The translations under genes were made by a program, and so were the position numbers. A stretch of DNA of 64,000 bases, from the NCBI GenBank assembly GCA_005408345.1, contig SEMN01000266.1, forward strand, positions 62,001 through 126,000, written 5' to 3'. Origin of the DNA: Macquaria australasica. Taxonomy: Eukaryota > Chordata > Actinopteri > Centrarchiformes > Percichthyidae. Below, one piece after another: positions 35,539-46,512 of this stretch (within the stretch, counting starts at the first letter, position 1; each line of letters starts with the position of its first letter). A model generated the notes under the pieces. That model did not search any database and had not been told where the DNA came from. It worked only from the letters and a program-made list of their open reading frames with translations.

Positions 35539-35567
35539 TTTCCCATCATGCAATGCTGTATTTGCAT
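35539..35567 (-). promoter_or_regulatory. U1 distal sequence element, copy 1
   Basis: An SPH/ZNF143-like site (TTTCCCATCATGCAATGCT) adjoins a perfect octamer at 35560-35567 (ATGCAAAT in gene orientation). They lie about 192-220 bp upstream of U1, the usual place for a vertebrate snRNA enhancer. Confidence 0.8.
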
Positions 35568-36219
35568 ATCAAAAGCTGACCTAAAATCACCAGTTGTTTC
35601 TATTTGACCTCCAACAAATGAATAACAGCCCAACAGCAAGTTCAAGTGATCCAGAGCTAAATCACACTGCGGTCAAAAGTCGTTTGATTCACATTTAAAA
35701 CTCAGAGGAAAGAATAAAAACACACAAACACACGTTTCCTCACATTTTAACCACTTCCTGTTTCTTTGTTCACGTTCCTGCTACTGACACCTGCTGCTCT
35801 GGAGTGTGAACAACCCTGGCTGTTTTACAAACAGGATTTCAACATGCTGTACAGTATGAAACAATACAGTTCAACAACAGTAATATAGATATAGATATAT
35901 ATAAAATAACAGCAAGAATAAATGATCTAGATAACTGAAATAAAGTGCACACATACACAGTGTTTCTCAGGCTGTAAAACAGGGAATGAGCAGAACTAGA
36001 GAGCAATGAAGCCTGAAAGATTCAATCCAATCGATCAGTTGGATCAGACTCGACAGCTACTTATTTGATTAGTTTAACAGTTACATGCATGTAACGGGTC
36101 ACCAGTTTGCAGCCTCTTGCTCTGAAATCACTGCAGTTAAACACAAGCGTAACATACAAACTGTTTGCAGTTATTGATCACGGTCACGTTATCCGACTGC
36201 AACATAACTACCAAGTATT

Positions 36220-36235
36220 TCTGTTTATTTTGGAC
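36220..36235 (-). terminator. U2 3' box, copy 1
   Basis: GTCCAAAATAAACAGA begins 14 nt after the U2 3' end. It resembles the GTTTN(0-3)AAARNNAGA 3' box that directs snRNA 3'-end formation, with a CC variant in place of TT. Confidence 0.6.
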
Positions 36236-36248
36236 ACTGAGGGGGGGG

Positions 36249-36434
36249 GTGCACCGGTCCTGGAGGTACTGCAATACCAGGTCGATGCGCGGAGTGGACG
36301 GAGCAAGCCCCTATTCCATCTCCCTGCTCCAAAAATCAATTTAATATATGGTCCCCGGGTAGGGGACGTATCAGATATTAAACTGATAAGAACAGATACT
36401 ACACTTGATCTTAGCCAAAAGGCCGAGAAGCGAT
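36249..36434 (-). ncRNA. U2 snRNA, copy 1
   Basis: The minus-strand gene begins ATCGCTTCTCGGCCTTTTGG. It has the branch-point recognition sequence GTAGTA, the Sm site GATTTTTGGA and 3' stem-loops ending GACCGGTGCAC. It is about 186 nt against about 188 in mammals. U2 snRNP binds the intron branch point. All functional elements are intact. Confidence 0.95.
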
Positions 36435-36484
36435 GCCGTGAACCGGTCGGCGGTGAGGACGCGACTCTCCGCACCGGGACTCTC

Positions 36485-36493
36485 ACCGACGGT
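36485..36493 (-). promoter_or_regulatory. Candidate U2 proximal sequence element, copy 1
   Basis: ACCGTCGGT lies at -51 to -59 of U2 and matches the U1 motif at the same distance in eight of nine positions. Confidence 0.5.
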
Positions 36494-37839
36494 TTAACTG
36501 TGTGTTTCAGTAACAGCTCCACTCGGTGACACAGACACAACAGACACGACACACAGTAGACGAGTAAAAGGACAGAAAATGTGTCGTTTCAACAAAGTAA
36601 GGCTGTTTTATATGCAGCTAAACGAGCGCGTCCTGGTCACGTGGCACAATCTAGTCCAATAGAAACCTAAAACGTGAGAACTGTGTTATTTACTGCTGCA
36701 AAGAGAGCTGCAACTTCTATTTTAAACAAAACTGACGTCAGGTGAATTATAAATGCCAAAAGAAACTAAATCATATGATAAGTCCTCTCTGAGGGAAGAA
36801 AACATGTTTGGTCTGGAGAACAAACTGAGCTCCAGCGCACTCTGGTGGAGATGAGAGCGAACTGCACCCTGCAGCCGACTGCACATAGTCCTCGTGCAGG
36901 TTAAACTGCAGACTTGGTGCCAAGCTACAGTTCATGCAGATACAACGATTTCAAATTATGTCCTTGATTTAAAAATAGCTATTTACTAAAGGGCACAGAA
37001 CATCTACCACATTGTAAATAACGCTCACAATCAGTTAAAACGTCTAGACCCAACATCAAGTCTCTATGAGTGCACTGCCGGTCTAAAGAAATCCTGTTTT
37101 AACCTGTCTTGTTACAGCTTATTCATTTTATCATTACTGTACACCTGTCTACCTTTATTCTATATATATTATATTCCTATATTTTAACTTCTGCACTATT
37201 TAACGCGATGTCCTGCCTCTCTGCCTGTTGCTTGTATGGTTGGTTTGGCTTCCTGGCTCAGGAGCCAATTTGCAGAATAGGGAAGGACATCAGGAAACGG
37301 TCTACACCCGAGTAAACTGGGCCTCAGCCTGGCTTCCTCTCCAACCTCTTTTTTCTGTCTTCCTCCCAGGCCTCCACCAGCTGGTTTGTGTTTTGTTTGC
37401 ACCCGTCACTCACTACACTCATAGTTACAGCTGCATTCATTACTGGCCTACCTGATTAACATAATTATGTAATTCAATTAGTTTAAATTTGATTTCATGT
37501 GTGAGTCCCTTTTTGTCAGTTTGTGACATGTCTTTGATTCTCTTTTAGTTGCGTGATTTTCTTTATACATATTGTTTGAGCATTTTATCGTTACCTGCTT
37601 TCTGTTTAATTTAATTTGTATTTCATGTTTTTATTTATTTTTAAATGTAAAGAACTCTGAGCTGCATGTTTTGTATGAAAGGTGCTGTACAAATAAAGCT
37701 TATTATATTATTATTGTTGTTGTTGTTGAAGGAGTCTGAGAATTTAGAATTTCATTTCCAATGACTGCTTCACTGTAATTGTAGTGCATAACAATAAAGA
37801 ACTTGAACATCATACCCACTCCTTTGGATTGTTTCCATA
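36494..37839. other. U2-to-Tc1 spacer of unit 1
   Basis: This non-coding spacer is repeated in every unit (also about 41004-42349, 48947-50293 and 56373-57780). It includes a perfect CRE-like TGACGTCA about 300 bp upstream of U2, and two retroelement-like 3' tails near 37680-37810. Its short ORFs are preserved among copies only because the DNA is nearly identical. Confidence 0.6.
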
Positions 37840-39065
37840 TATAAACTGATCAGCCACAACATTATGACCACTGACAGGTGAAGTGAAGAACACCGATTAT
37901 CTCGTTACAGTGGCACCTGTCAGTGGGGGGGATATATTAGGCAGCAAGTGAACATTTTGTCCTCGAAGTTGATGTGTTGGAAGCAGGAAAAATGGACAAA
38001 CATAAGGATGTGAGCGACTCTGACAAGGACCAAACTGTGATGGCTAGACGACTGGGTCAGAGCATCTCCAAAACTGCAGCTCTTGTGGGGTGTTCCCGGT
38101 CTGCAGTGGTCAGTACCTACCAAAAGTGGTCCAAGGAAGGAAAACCGGTGAACCAGTGACAGGGTCATGGGCGGCCAAGGCTCAATGATGCTCGTGGGGA
38201 GCGAAGGCTGGCCCGTGTGGTCCGATCCAACAGAAGAGCTACTGTAGCTCAAACTGCTGACAAAGTTAATGCTGGTTCTGATAGAAAGGTGTCAGAACAC
38301 ACAGTGCATCGCAGTTTGTTGCGTATGGGGCTGCGTAGCCGCAGACCGGTCAGGGTGCCCATGCTGATCCCTGTCCACCGCCGAAAGCGGCTACAATGGG
38401 CATGCGAGCATCAGAACTGGACCACGGAGCAATGGAAGAAGGTGGCCTGGTCTGATGAGTCACGTTTTCTTTTACATCATGTGGATGACCGGGTGCGTGT
38501 GCGTCGCTTACCTGGGGAACACATGGCACCAGGATGCACTATGGGAAGAAGGCAAGCCGGCGGAGGCAGTGTGATGCTTTGGGCAATGTTCTGCTGGGAA
38601 ACCTTGGGTCCTGCCATTCATGTGGATGTTACTTTGACACGTACCACCTACCTAAACATTGCTGCAGACCAAGTCCACCCCTTCATGGAAGCGGTATTCT
38701 CTAATGGCAGTGGCCTCTTTCAGCAGGACAATGCGTCCTGCCACACTGCAGCAATGGTTCAGGAATGGTTTGAGGAACACGGCGAGTTCAAGGTGTTGAC
38801 TTGGCCTCCAAATTCCCCAGATCTCAAACCAATCGAGCATCTGTGGGATGTGCTGGACAAACAAGTCCGATCCATGGAGGCCCCACCTCGCAACTTACAG
38901 GACTTAAAGGATCTGCTGCTAACGTCTTGGTGCCAGATACCACAGCACACCTTCAGAGGTCTAGTGGAGTCCAGGCCTCGACGGGTCAGGGCTGTGTTGG
39001 CGGCAAAAGGGGGACCTACACAATATTAGGCAGGTGGTCATAATGTGATGGCTGATCGGTGTATA
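37840..39065 (+). mobile_element. Tc1-like transposon co-amplified with array, copy 1
   Basis: Terminal inverted repeats TATAAACTGATCAGCCA and TATACACCGATCAGCCA (inverse) include TA ends. The element is about 1.23 kb and contains one transposase gene. It occupies the same position in every unit, so it was part of the unit before amplification. Confidence 0.9.
37992..39029 (+). pseudogene. Tc1-like transposase with one in-frame TGA, copy 1
   Basis: ATG 37992 (MDKHKDVSDSDKDQTVMARR) to TAG 39029 is 346 codons in one frame, with a TGA at 38157-38159 (codon 56) after GKPVNQ. It has an HTH region, WSDESRFLLHHVDD (first Asp), FQQDNASCHTAAM (second Asp) and NSPDLKPIEHLWD (Glu, DD34E type). The length is normal for Tc1 transposases, and the TGA is the only obvious lesion. 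The same TGA occurs in all copies. Confidence 0.85.
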
Positions 39066-39694
39066 ACACAGTCATGTGTAGGAATGAAAAGGTGGAGGGA
39101 GGGAGGGGTGAGGGACAGACATGTTTTCTGTTTTAAAAAAAAGTTTAATTTAATTGTGCATCTAAATATGGGAGTATTTTCTGTGATCTTCTATCTTTTC
39201 ATTTTCACTTGATTTAAACCGGTTAAATTTTGATCTATCTCTTGTATCGCTTGCCTGCATTTTTGCACTTTTATATTGTAACTCTTCATCTTTGTTGTAT
39301 TTTTATTACCCTGTAAAGCACATTGAACATGGAATTGCCCCATGAAATGTGCTATACAGATAAAGTTGCATTGCGTTGCCTGAGAGCAACGGTATGCAGT
39401 GCAGCGATAATCATTACATTAATCATTCAATCATTATTCTTGTTCACAATTTACAGAAACAGTTTGACTTGTATATAGACAACGCATGTTGTTGTTGGTT
39501 TTTATTTTTTATATATTATTTATATTCACATCTGTATTTTTAACCTGCTTGTACGCACATTATAGTTACAGTAGTAGGTTTCTGTTTCTTTGTTCAGCTT
39601 TGTTCTCGTTTCACACTGTAACACAGAGCTGCTTGTGTAACGTCATCAGCACAGATTCAAGGATGATTTTGAGGAGTTTCATTCAACAGCTGAT
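39066..39694. other. Tc1-to-U1 spacer
   Basis: This non-coding AT-rich spacer lies just 3' of U1 and is repeated at about 43578-44206, 54655-55064 and 59357-59990. It contains a repeat-tail-like segment (CACATTGAACATGGAATTGC). The 114-residue frame seen in each copy is not considered a gene. Confidence 0.6.
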
Positions 39695-39859
39695 CAGGGG
39701 AGAGCGCGGACGCAGTCCCCCACTACCAGAAATTATGCAGTCGAGATTCCCACATTTGGGGAATTCGCAGAGGTCAGCTCAGCCGAGAGTGCAATGGTTA
39801 AGCCTCGCCCTGGGTGAACCACCTTCCTGATCATGGTGTCTCCCCTGCCAGGTAAGTAT
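39695..39859 (-). ncRNA. U1 snRNA, copy 2
   Basis: 165 nt, the same as copy 1 over the gene. The 5'-splice-site-pairing sequence, U1A loop and Sm site are intact. It lies 4,512 bp from copy 1. Confidence 0.95.
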
Positions 39860-39908
39860 GAGTTGTTCAGCTCAGAGACGGGGGGTCGTTCACAGACACA
39901 CCGTGATG

Positions 39909-39917
39909 ACTGACGGT
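39909..39917 (-). promoter_or_regulatory. Candidate U1 proximal sequence element, copy 2
   Basis: ACCGTCAGT at -50 to -58 of U1 copy 2, as in the other copies. Confidence 0.5.
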
Positions 39918-40049
39918 GCTGACTAACTATAAATTACCAAAAACAGAGGCTGTGGGGGGGGGGGGGGTCTGCAGGAATCTAATGCAGAACAAACTGTTCT
40001 GTACTGAGGCTGAAAAAGATTATTTACATTTTACTTAAAAACTGGTGCA

Positions 40050-40078
40050 TTTCCCATCATGCAATGCTGTATTTGCAT
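40050..40078 (-). promoter_or_regulatory. U1 distal sequence element, copy 2
   Basis: An SPH-like site plus an octamer at 40071-40078, at the same offset upstream of U1 as in copy 1. Confidence 0.8.
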
Positions 40079-40730
40079 ATCAAAAGCTGACCTAAAATCA
40101 CCAGTTGTTTCTATTTGACCTCCAACAAATGAATAACAGCCCAACAGCAAGTTCAAGTGATCCAGAGCTAAATCACACTGCGGTCAAAAGTCGTTTGATT
40201 CACATTTAAAACTCAGAGGAAAGAATAAAAACACACAAACACACGTTTCCTCACATTTTAACCACTTCCTGTTTCTTTGTTCACGTTCCTGCTACTGACA
40301 CCTGCTGCTCTGGAGTGTGAACAACCCTGGCTGTTTTACAAACAGGATTTCAACATGCTGTACAGTATGAAACAATACAGTTCAACAACAGTAATATAGA
40401 TATAGATATATATAAAATAACAGCAAGAATAAATGATCTAGATAACTGAAATAAAGTGCACACATACACAGTGTTTCTCAGGCTGTAAAACAGGGAATGA
40501 GCAGAACTAGAGAGCAATGAAGCCTGAAAGATTCAATCCAATCGATCAGTTGGATCAGACTCGACAGCTACTTATTTGATTAGTTTAACAGTTACATGCA
40601 TGTAACGGGTCACCAGTTTGCAGCCTCTTGCTCTGAAATCACTGCAGTTAAACACAAGTGTAACATACAAACTGTTTGCAGTTATTGATCACGGTCACGT
40701 TATCCGACTGCAACATAACTACCAAGTATT

Positions 40731-40746
40731 TCTGTTTACTTTAAAC
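40731..40746 (-). terminator. U2 3' box, copy 2
   Basis: GTTTAAAGTAAACAGA lies 12 nt beyond the U2 3' end and fits the vertebrate 3' box consensus better than the copy 1 variant. Confidence 0.7.
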
Positions 40747-40758
40747 ACTGAGGGGGGG

Positions 40759-40944
40759 GTGCACCGGTCCTGGAGGTACTGCAATACCAGGTCGATGCGC
40801 GGAGTGGACGGAGCAAGCCCCTATTCCATCTCCCTGCTCCAAAAATCAATTTAATATATGGTCCCCGGGTAGGGGACGTATCAGATATTAAACTGATAAG
40901 AACAGATACTACACTTGATCTTAGCCAAAAGGCCGAGAAGCGAT
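40759..40944 (-). ncRNA. U2 snRNA, copy 2
   Basis: 186 nt, intact. The GTAGTA branch-point element and Sm site are present, and no difference from copy 1 was noticed within the RNA. Confidence 0.95.
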
Positions 40945-40994
40945 GCCGTGAACCGGTCGGCGGTGAGGACGCGACTCTCCGCACCGGGACTCTC

Positions 40995-41003
40995 ACCGAC
41001 GGT
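40995..41003 (-). promoter_or_regulatory. Candidate U2 proximal sequence element, copy 2
   Basis: ACCGTCGGT at -51 to -59 of U2 copy 2. Confidence 0.5.
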
Positions 41004-42349
41004 TTAACTGTGTGTTTCAGTAACAGCTCCACTCGGTGACACAGACACAACAGACACGACACACAGTAGACGAGTAAAAGGACAGAAAATGTGTCGTTTC
41101 AACAAAGTAAGGCTGTTTTATATGCAGCTAAACGAGCGCGTCCTGGTCACGTGGCACAATCTAGTCCAATAGAAACCTAAAACGTGAGAACTGTGTTATT
41201 TACTGCTGCAAAGAGAGCTGCAACTTCTATTTTAAACAAAACTGACGTCAGGTGAATTATAAATGCCAAAAGAAACTAAATCATATGATAAGTCCTCTCT
41301 GAGGGAAGAAAACATGTTTGGTCTGGAGAACAAACTGAGCTCCAGCGCACTCTGGTGGAGATGAGAGCGAACTGCACCCTGCAGCCGACTGCACATAGTC
41401 CTCATGCAGGTTAAACTGCAGACTTGGTGCCAAGCTACAGTTCATGCAGATACAACGATTTCAAATTATGTCCTTGATTTAAAAATAGCTATTTACTAAA
41501 GGGCACAGAACATCTACCACATTGTAAATAACGCTCACAATCAGTTAAAACGTCTAGACCCAACATCAAGTCTCTATGAGTGCACTGCCGGTCTAAAGAA
41601 ATCCTGTTTTAACCTGTCTTGTTACAGCTTATTCATTTTATCATTACTGTACACCTGTCTACCTTTATTCTATATATATTATATTCCTATATTTTAACTT
41701 CTGCACTATTTAACGCGATGTCCTGCCTCTCTGCCTGTTGCTTGTATGGTTGGTTTGGCTTCCTGGCTCAGGAGCCAATTTGCAGAATAGGGAAGGACAT
41801 CAGGAAACGGTCTACACCCGAGTAAACTGGGCCTCAGCCTGGCTTCCTCTCCAACCTCTTTTTTCTGTCTTCCTCCCAGGCCTCCACCAGCTGGTTTGTG
41901 TTTTGTTTGCACCCGTCACTCACTACACTCATAGTTACAGCTGCATTCATTACTGGCCTACCTGATTAACATAATTATGTAATTCAATTAGTTTAAATTT
42001 GATTTCATGTGTGAGTCCCTTTTTGTCAGTTTGTGACATGTCTTTGATTCTCTTTTAGTTGCGTGATTTTCTTTATACATATTGTTTGAGCATTTTATCG
42101 TTACCTGCTTTCTGTTTAATTTAATTTGTATTTCATGTTTTTATTTATTTTTAAATGTAAAGAACTCTGAGCTGCATGTTTTGTATGAAAGGTGCTGTAC
42201 AAATAAAGCTTATTATATTATTATTGTTGTTGTTGTTGAAGGAGTCTGAGAATTTAGAATTTCATTTCCAATGACTGCTTCACTGTAATTGTAGTGCATA
42301 ACAATAAAGAACTTGAACATCATACCCACTCCTTTGGATTGTTTCCATA

Positions 42350-43577
42350 TATAAACTGATCAGCCACAACATTATGACCACTGACAGGTGAAGTGAAGAA
42401 CACCGATTATCTCGTTACAGTGGCACCTGTCAGTGGGGGGGATATATTAGGCAGCAAGTGAACATTTTGTCCTCGAAGTTGATGTGTTGGAAGCAGGAAA
42501 AATGGACAAACATAAGGATGTGAGCGACTCTGACAAGGACCAAACTGTGATGGCTAGACGACTGGGTCAGAGCATCTCCAAAACTGCAGCTCTTGTGGGG
42601 TGTTCCCGGTCTGCAGTGGTCAGTACCTACCAAAAGTGGTCCAAGGAAGGAAAACCGGTGAACCAGTGACAGGGTCATGGGCGGCCAAGGCTCATTGATG
42701 CTCGTGGGGAGCGAAGGCTGGCCCGTGTGGTCCGATCCAACAGAAGAGCTACTGTAGCTCAAACTGCTGACAAAGTTAATGCTGGTTCTGATAGAAAGGT
42801 GTCAGAACACACAGTGCATCGCAGTTTGTTGCGTATGGGGCTGCGTAGCCGCAGACCGGTCAGGGTGCCCATGCTGACCCTGTCCACCGCCGAAAGCGGC
42901 TACAATGGGCACGTGAGCATCAGAACTGGACCACGGAGCAATGGAAGAAGGTGGCCTGGTCTGATGAGTCACGTTTTCTTTTACATCATGTGGATGGCCG
43001 GGTGCGTGTGCGTCGCTTACCTGGGGAACACATGGCACCAGGATGCACTATGGGAAGAAGGCAAGCCGGCGGAGGCAGTGTGATGCTTTGGGCAATGTTC
43101 TGCTGGGAAACCTTGGGTCCTGCCATTCATGTGGATGTTACTTTGACACGTACCACCTACCTAAACATTGCTGCAGACCAAGTCCACCCCTTCATGGAAG
43201 CGGTATTCCCTAATGGCAGTGGCCTCTTTCAGCAGGATAATGCGCCCTGCCACACTGCAGCAATGGTTCAGGAATGGTTTGAGGAACACGACAACGAGTT
43301 CAAGGTGTTGACTTGGCCTCCAAATTCCCCAGATCTCAATCCAATCGAGCATCTGTGGGATGTGCTGGACAAACAAGTCCGATCCATGGAGGCCCCACCT
43401 CGCAACTTACAGGACTTAAAGGATCTGCTGCTAACGTCTTGGTGCCAGATACCACAGCACACCTTCAGAGGTCTAGTGGAGTCCAGGCCTCGACGGGTCA
43501 GGGCTGTGTTGGCGGCAAAAGGGGGACCTACACAATATTAGGCAGGTGGTCATAATGTGATGGCTGATCGGTGTATA
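42350..43577 (+). mobile_element. Tc1-like transposon, copy 2
   Basis: Same terminal repeats and position as copy 1. The interior has extra small indels compared with copy 1. Confidence 0.9.
42502..43541 (+). pseudogene. Tc1-like transposase, copy 2, frameshifted
   Basis: It carries the array-wide TGA (42667-42669). A 1-bp deletion near 42880 (GACCCTGTCC where copies 3 and 4 have GACCCCTGTCC) shifts the frame before the catalytic core. A 3-bp insertion (HDNEF instead of HGEF) lies near 43290. The core frame from 42951 holds WSDESRF, QQDNAPCHTA and NSPDLNPIEHLWD. It is dead as it stands. Confidence 0.85.
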
Positions 43578-44206
43578 ACACAGTCATGTGTAGGAATGAA
43601 AAGGTGGAGGGAGGGAGGGGTGAGGGACAGACATGTTTTCTGTTTTAAAAAAAAGTTTAATTTAATTGTGCATCTAAATATGGGAGTATTTTCTGTGATC
43701 TTCTATCTTTTCATTTTCACTTGATTTAAACCGGTTAAATTTTGATCTATCTCTTGTATCGCTTGCCTGCATTTTTGCACTTTTATATTGTAACTCTTCA
43801 TCTTTGTTGTATTTTTATTACCCTGTAAAGCACATTGAACATGGAATTGCCCCATGAAATGTGCTATACAGATAAAGTTGCATTGCGTTGCCTGAGAGCA
43901 ACGGTATGCAGTGCAGCGATAATCATTACATTAATCATTCAATCATTATTCTTGTTCACAATTTACAGAAACAGTTTGACTTGTATATAGACAACGCATG
44001 TTGTTGTTGGTTTTTATTTTTTATATATTATTTATATTCACATCTGTATTTTTAACCTGCTTGTACGCACATTATAGTTACAGTAGTAGGTTTCTGTTTC
44101 TTTGTTCAGCTTTGTTCTCGTTTCACACTGTAACACAGAGCTGCTTGTGTAACGTCATCAGCACAGATTCAAGGATGATTTTGAGGAGTTTCATTCAACA
44201 GCTGAT

Positions 44207-44371
44207 CAGGGGAGAGCGCGGACGCAGTCCCCCACTACCAGAAATTATGCAGTCGAGATTCCCACATTTGGGGAATTCGCAGAGGTCAGCTCAGCCGAGA
44301 GTGCAATGGTTAAGCCTCGCCCTGGGTGAACCACCTTCCTGATCATGGTGTCTCCCCTGCCAGGTAAGTAT
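44207..44371 (-). ncRNA. U1 snRNA, copy 3
   Basis: 165 nt, intact, with the same diagnostic elements as copy 1. Upstream signals are intact, but the spacer to U2 is expanded by transposons. Confidence 0.95.
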
Positions 44372-44420
44372 GAGTTGTTCAGCTCAGAGACGGGGGGTCG
44401 TTCACAGACACACCGTGATG

Positions 44421-44429
44421 ACTGACGGT
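44421..44429 (-). promoter_or_regulatory. Candidate U1 proximal sequence element, copy 3
   Basis: ACCGTCAGT at -50 to -58 of U1 copy 3. Confidence 0.5.
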
Positions 44430-44560
44430 GCTGACTAACTATAAATTACCAAAAACAGAGGCTGTGGGGGGGGGGGGGTCTGCAGGAATCTAATGCAGAA
44501 CAAACTGTTCTGTACTGAGGCTGAAAAAGATTATTTACATTTTACTTAAAAACTGGTGCA

Positions 44561-44589
44561 TTTCCCATCATGCAATGCTGTATTTGCAT
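44561..44589 (-). promoter_or_regulatory. U1 distal sequence element, copy 3
   Basis: An SPH-like site plus an octamer at 44582-44589. Confidence 0.8.
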
Positions 44590-44941
44590 ATCAAAAGCTG
44601 ACCTAAAATCACCAGTTGTTTCTATTTGACCTCCAACAAATGAATAACAGCCCAACAGCAAGTTCAAGTGATCCAGAGCTAAATCACACTGCGGTCAAAA
44701 GTCGTTTGATTCACATTTAAAACTCAGAGGAAAGAATAAAAACACACAAACACACGTTTCCTCACATTTTAACCACTTCCTGTTTCTTTGTTCACGTTCC
44801 TGCTACTGACACCTGCTGCTCTGGAGTGTGAACAACCCTGGCTGTTTTACAAACAGGATTTCAACATGCTGTACAGTATGAAACAATACAGTTCAACAAC
44901 AGTAATATAGATGTATATGTGTGTAAAAAACAAAAACACAT

Positions 44942-44947
<6 letters not shown>

Positions 44948-44988
<41 letters not shown>
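44948..44988. repeat. (TA)n microsatellite, left part
   Basis: An expanded TA run sits where the other units have only a short GATATAGATATATATA stretch. It is the entry point of the inserted LINE and Tc1 elements. Confidence 0.85.
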
Positions 44989-44995
44989 GAATTTT

Positions 44996-46500
44996 TATAT
45001 GAATGACTACCGCCCAGTAGCACTCACCTCCACCATCATGAAGTGTTTTGAGCAGTTAGTCAAATCTTTCATCACCTCCTCCCTCCCGGACTCACTGGAC
45101 CCACTTCAGTTTGCCTACAGGCCCAATAGGTCAACTGAAAATGCCATCGCCCTCACCCTCCACACTGCCCTCTCCCACCTGGACCAGAGGGACACATATG
45201 TGAGAATGCTGTTCATTGACTACAGCTCAGCGTTCAACACCATCGTGCCCTCCAAGCTCGTCACCAAGCTCAGAGACCTCGGGCTCAACAGCGCCCTCTG
45301 TGACTGGATCCTGAACTTCCTGACGGGCAGACCCCAGGCTGTGCGGATGGGCAGCACCACATCCTCCACCCTGACTCTCAACACCGGCGCTCCCCAGGGC
45401 TGTGTGCTCAGCCCTCTGCTGTACTCCCTGTTCACGCATGACTGCGTGGCCACCCACAGCTCCAACACCATCATCAAATTTGCTGACGACACGACCGTCA
45501 TCGGCCTGATCACCGGCGACGATGAGACAGCCTACAGAGAGGAGGTCAGAGCCCTGACATCTTGGTGCCAGGACAACAACCTCCATCTCAACGTCAGCAA
45601 AACAAAGGAGCTGATCGTGGACTTCAGGAGGAGGCAGAGAGAGGAACACGCCCCCCTCTCCATCAATGGGACTACGGTGGAGAGAGTCAGCAGCTTCAGG
45701 TTCCTCGGGGTTCACATCAGCGAGGACCTCACCTGGACTCACCACACTGACTTTATCACAAAGTCAGCCAGACAGTGGCTCTTCTTCCTCCACAGGCTGC
45801 GGAGGCTCAACATGGACTCAAGGATCCTCTGCAGCTTCTACAGGTGCACCATAGAGAGCATCCTGACTGGCTGCATCACCGCCTGGTACAGCAGCTGCAC
45901 CGCCCTCAACCGTAAGGCTCTACAGAGGGTGGTGAAAGCTGCTCAGCACATCACCAGGACGGAGCTGCCATCCATGGAGGACCTCTACACCCAGCAGTGT
46001 AGGAACAAGGCCAGCAAGATTATCAAGGACCCCAGTCACCCCAGCCACAGACTGTTCTGCCTGCTGCCGTCTGGCCGACGGTTCCGCAGCATTCGAGCCC
46101 GAACCACCAGGCTCAGGGACAGCTTCATACTGCAGGCCATTAGACTCTTAAACTCTGTCCACAGCACCACCACTTCTTAAATAACACATTTCACTTCTAT
46201 GGTATATATTTTCCTATTGAATATCTTTTATTGTATATATCTGTTAGTTGTATAATACTTAGTTTATATTTACAGTTTATATTTTGTTTGTATAACTTAT
46301 ATGTTAAGGTTTTATTTATTTTATTACTCTTTATTATTTATCTTAAATTTTGTTTTATATTTTTTTTCTTAATCTTTTTGTTCTTATTGAGTGTCTTTCT
46401 TTTTTAGCATTGTTTGGGGAGCCTGGGATTTAAGAATTTCATTGCCAATGATTGCTGATGTAAATTGTTGTGTAATGACAATAAATTCTTGAATCTTGAT
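44996..46500 (+). mobile_element. CR1/L2-type LINE, 5'-truncated, with 3' tail
   Basis: The 3' portion of a non-LTR retrotransposon lies inside array unit 3. The coding part (45002-46180) is followed by about 300 bp of AT-rich 3' UTR and the tail CAATAAATTCTTGAATCTTG, a CR1/L2-like 3' end. The 5' truncation is typical of incomplete target-primed reverse transcription. Confidence 0.88.
45002..46180 (+). pseudogene. LINE reverse transcriptase, C-terminal 392 codons
   Basis: The frame is open from NDYRPVALTSTIMKCFEQLV to the TAA stop. RT motifs are FIDYSSAFNTIVPSKL, GAPQGCVLSPLLYSLFTHD and the catalytic FADDTTVIGL (the FADD box), followed by the thumb region FRFLGVHISEDLTW. It has no stop codon, so the insertion is young. 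The endonuclease and RT N-terminus are missing, so it is not autonomous. Confidence 0.85.
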
Positions 46501-46512
46501 TATATATATATA

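Noticed and set aside
36107..36552. Recurrent 110-140-residue ORFs on both strands over U2 (also at 40618, 48560, 55986)
   Set aside because: They overlap the U2 snRNA gene and its promoter. They recur only because the DNA repeats and have no protein similarity.
39486..39830. 114-residue ORF MLLLVFIFYILFIF in every unit
   Set aside because: It runs antisense through the U1 gene and an AT-rich spacer; it is a composition artefact copied with the array.
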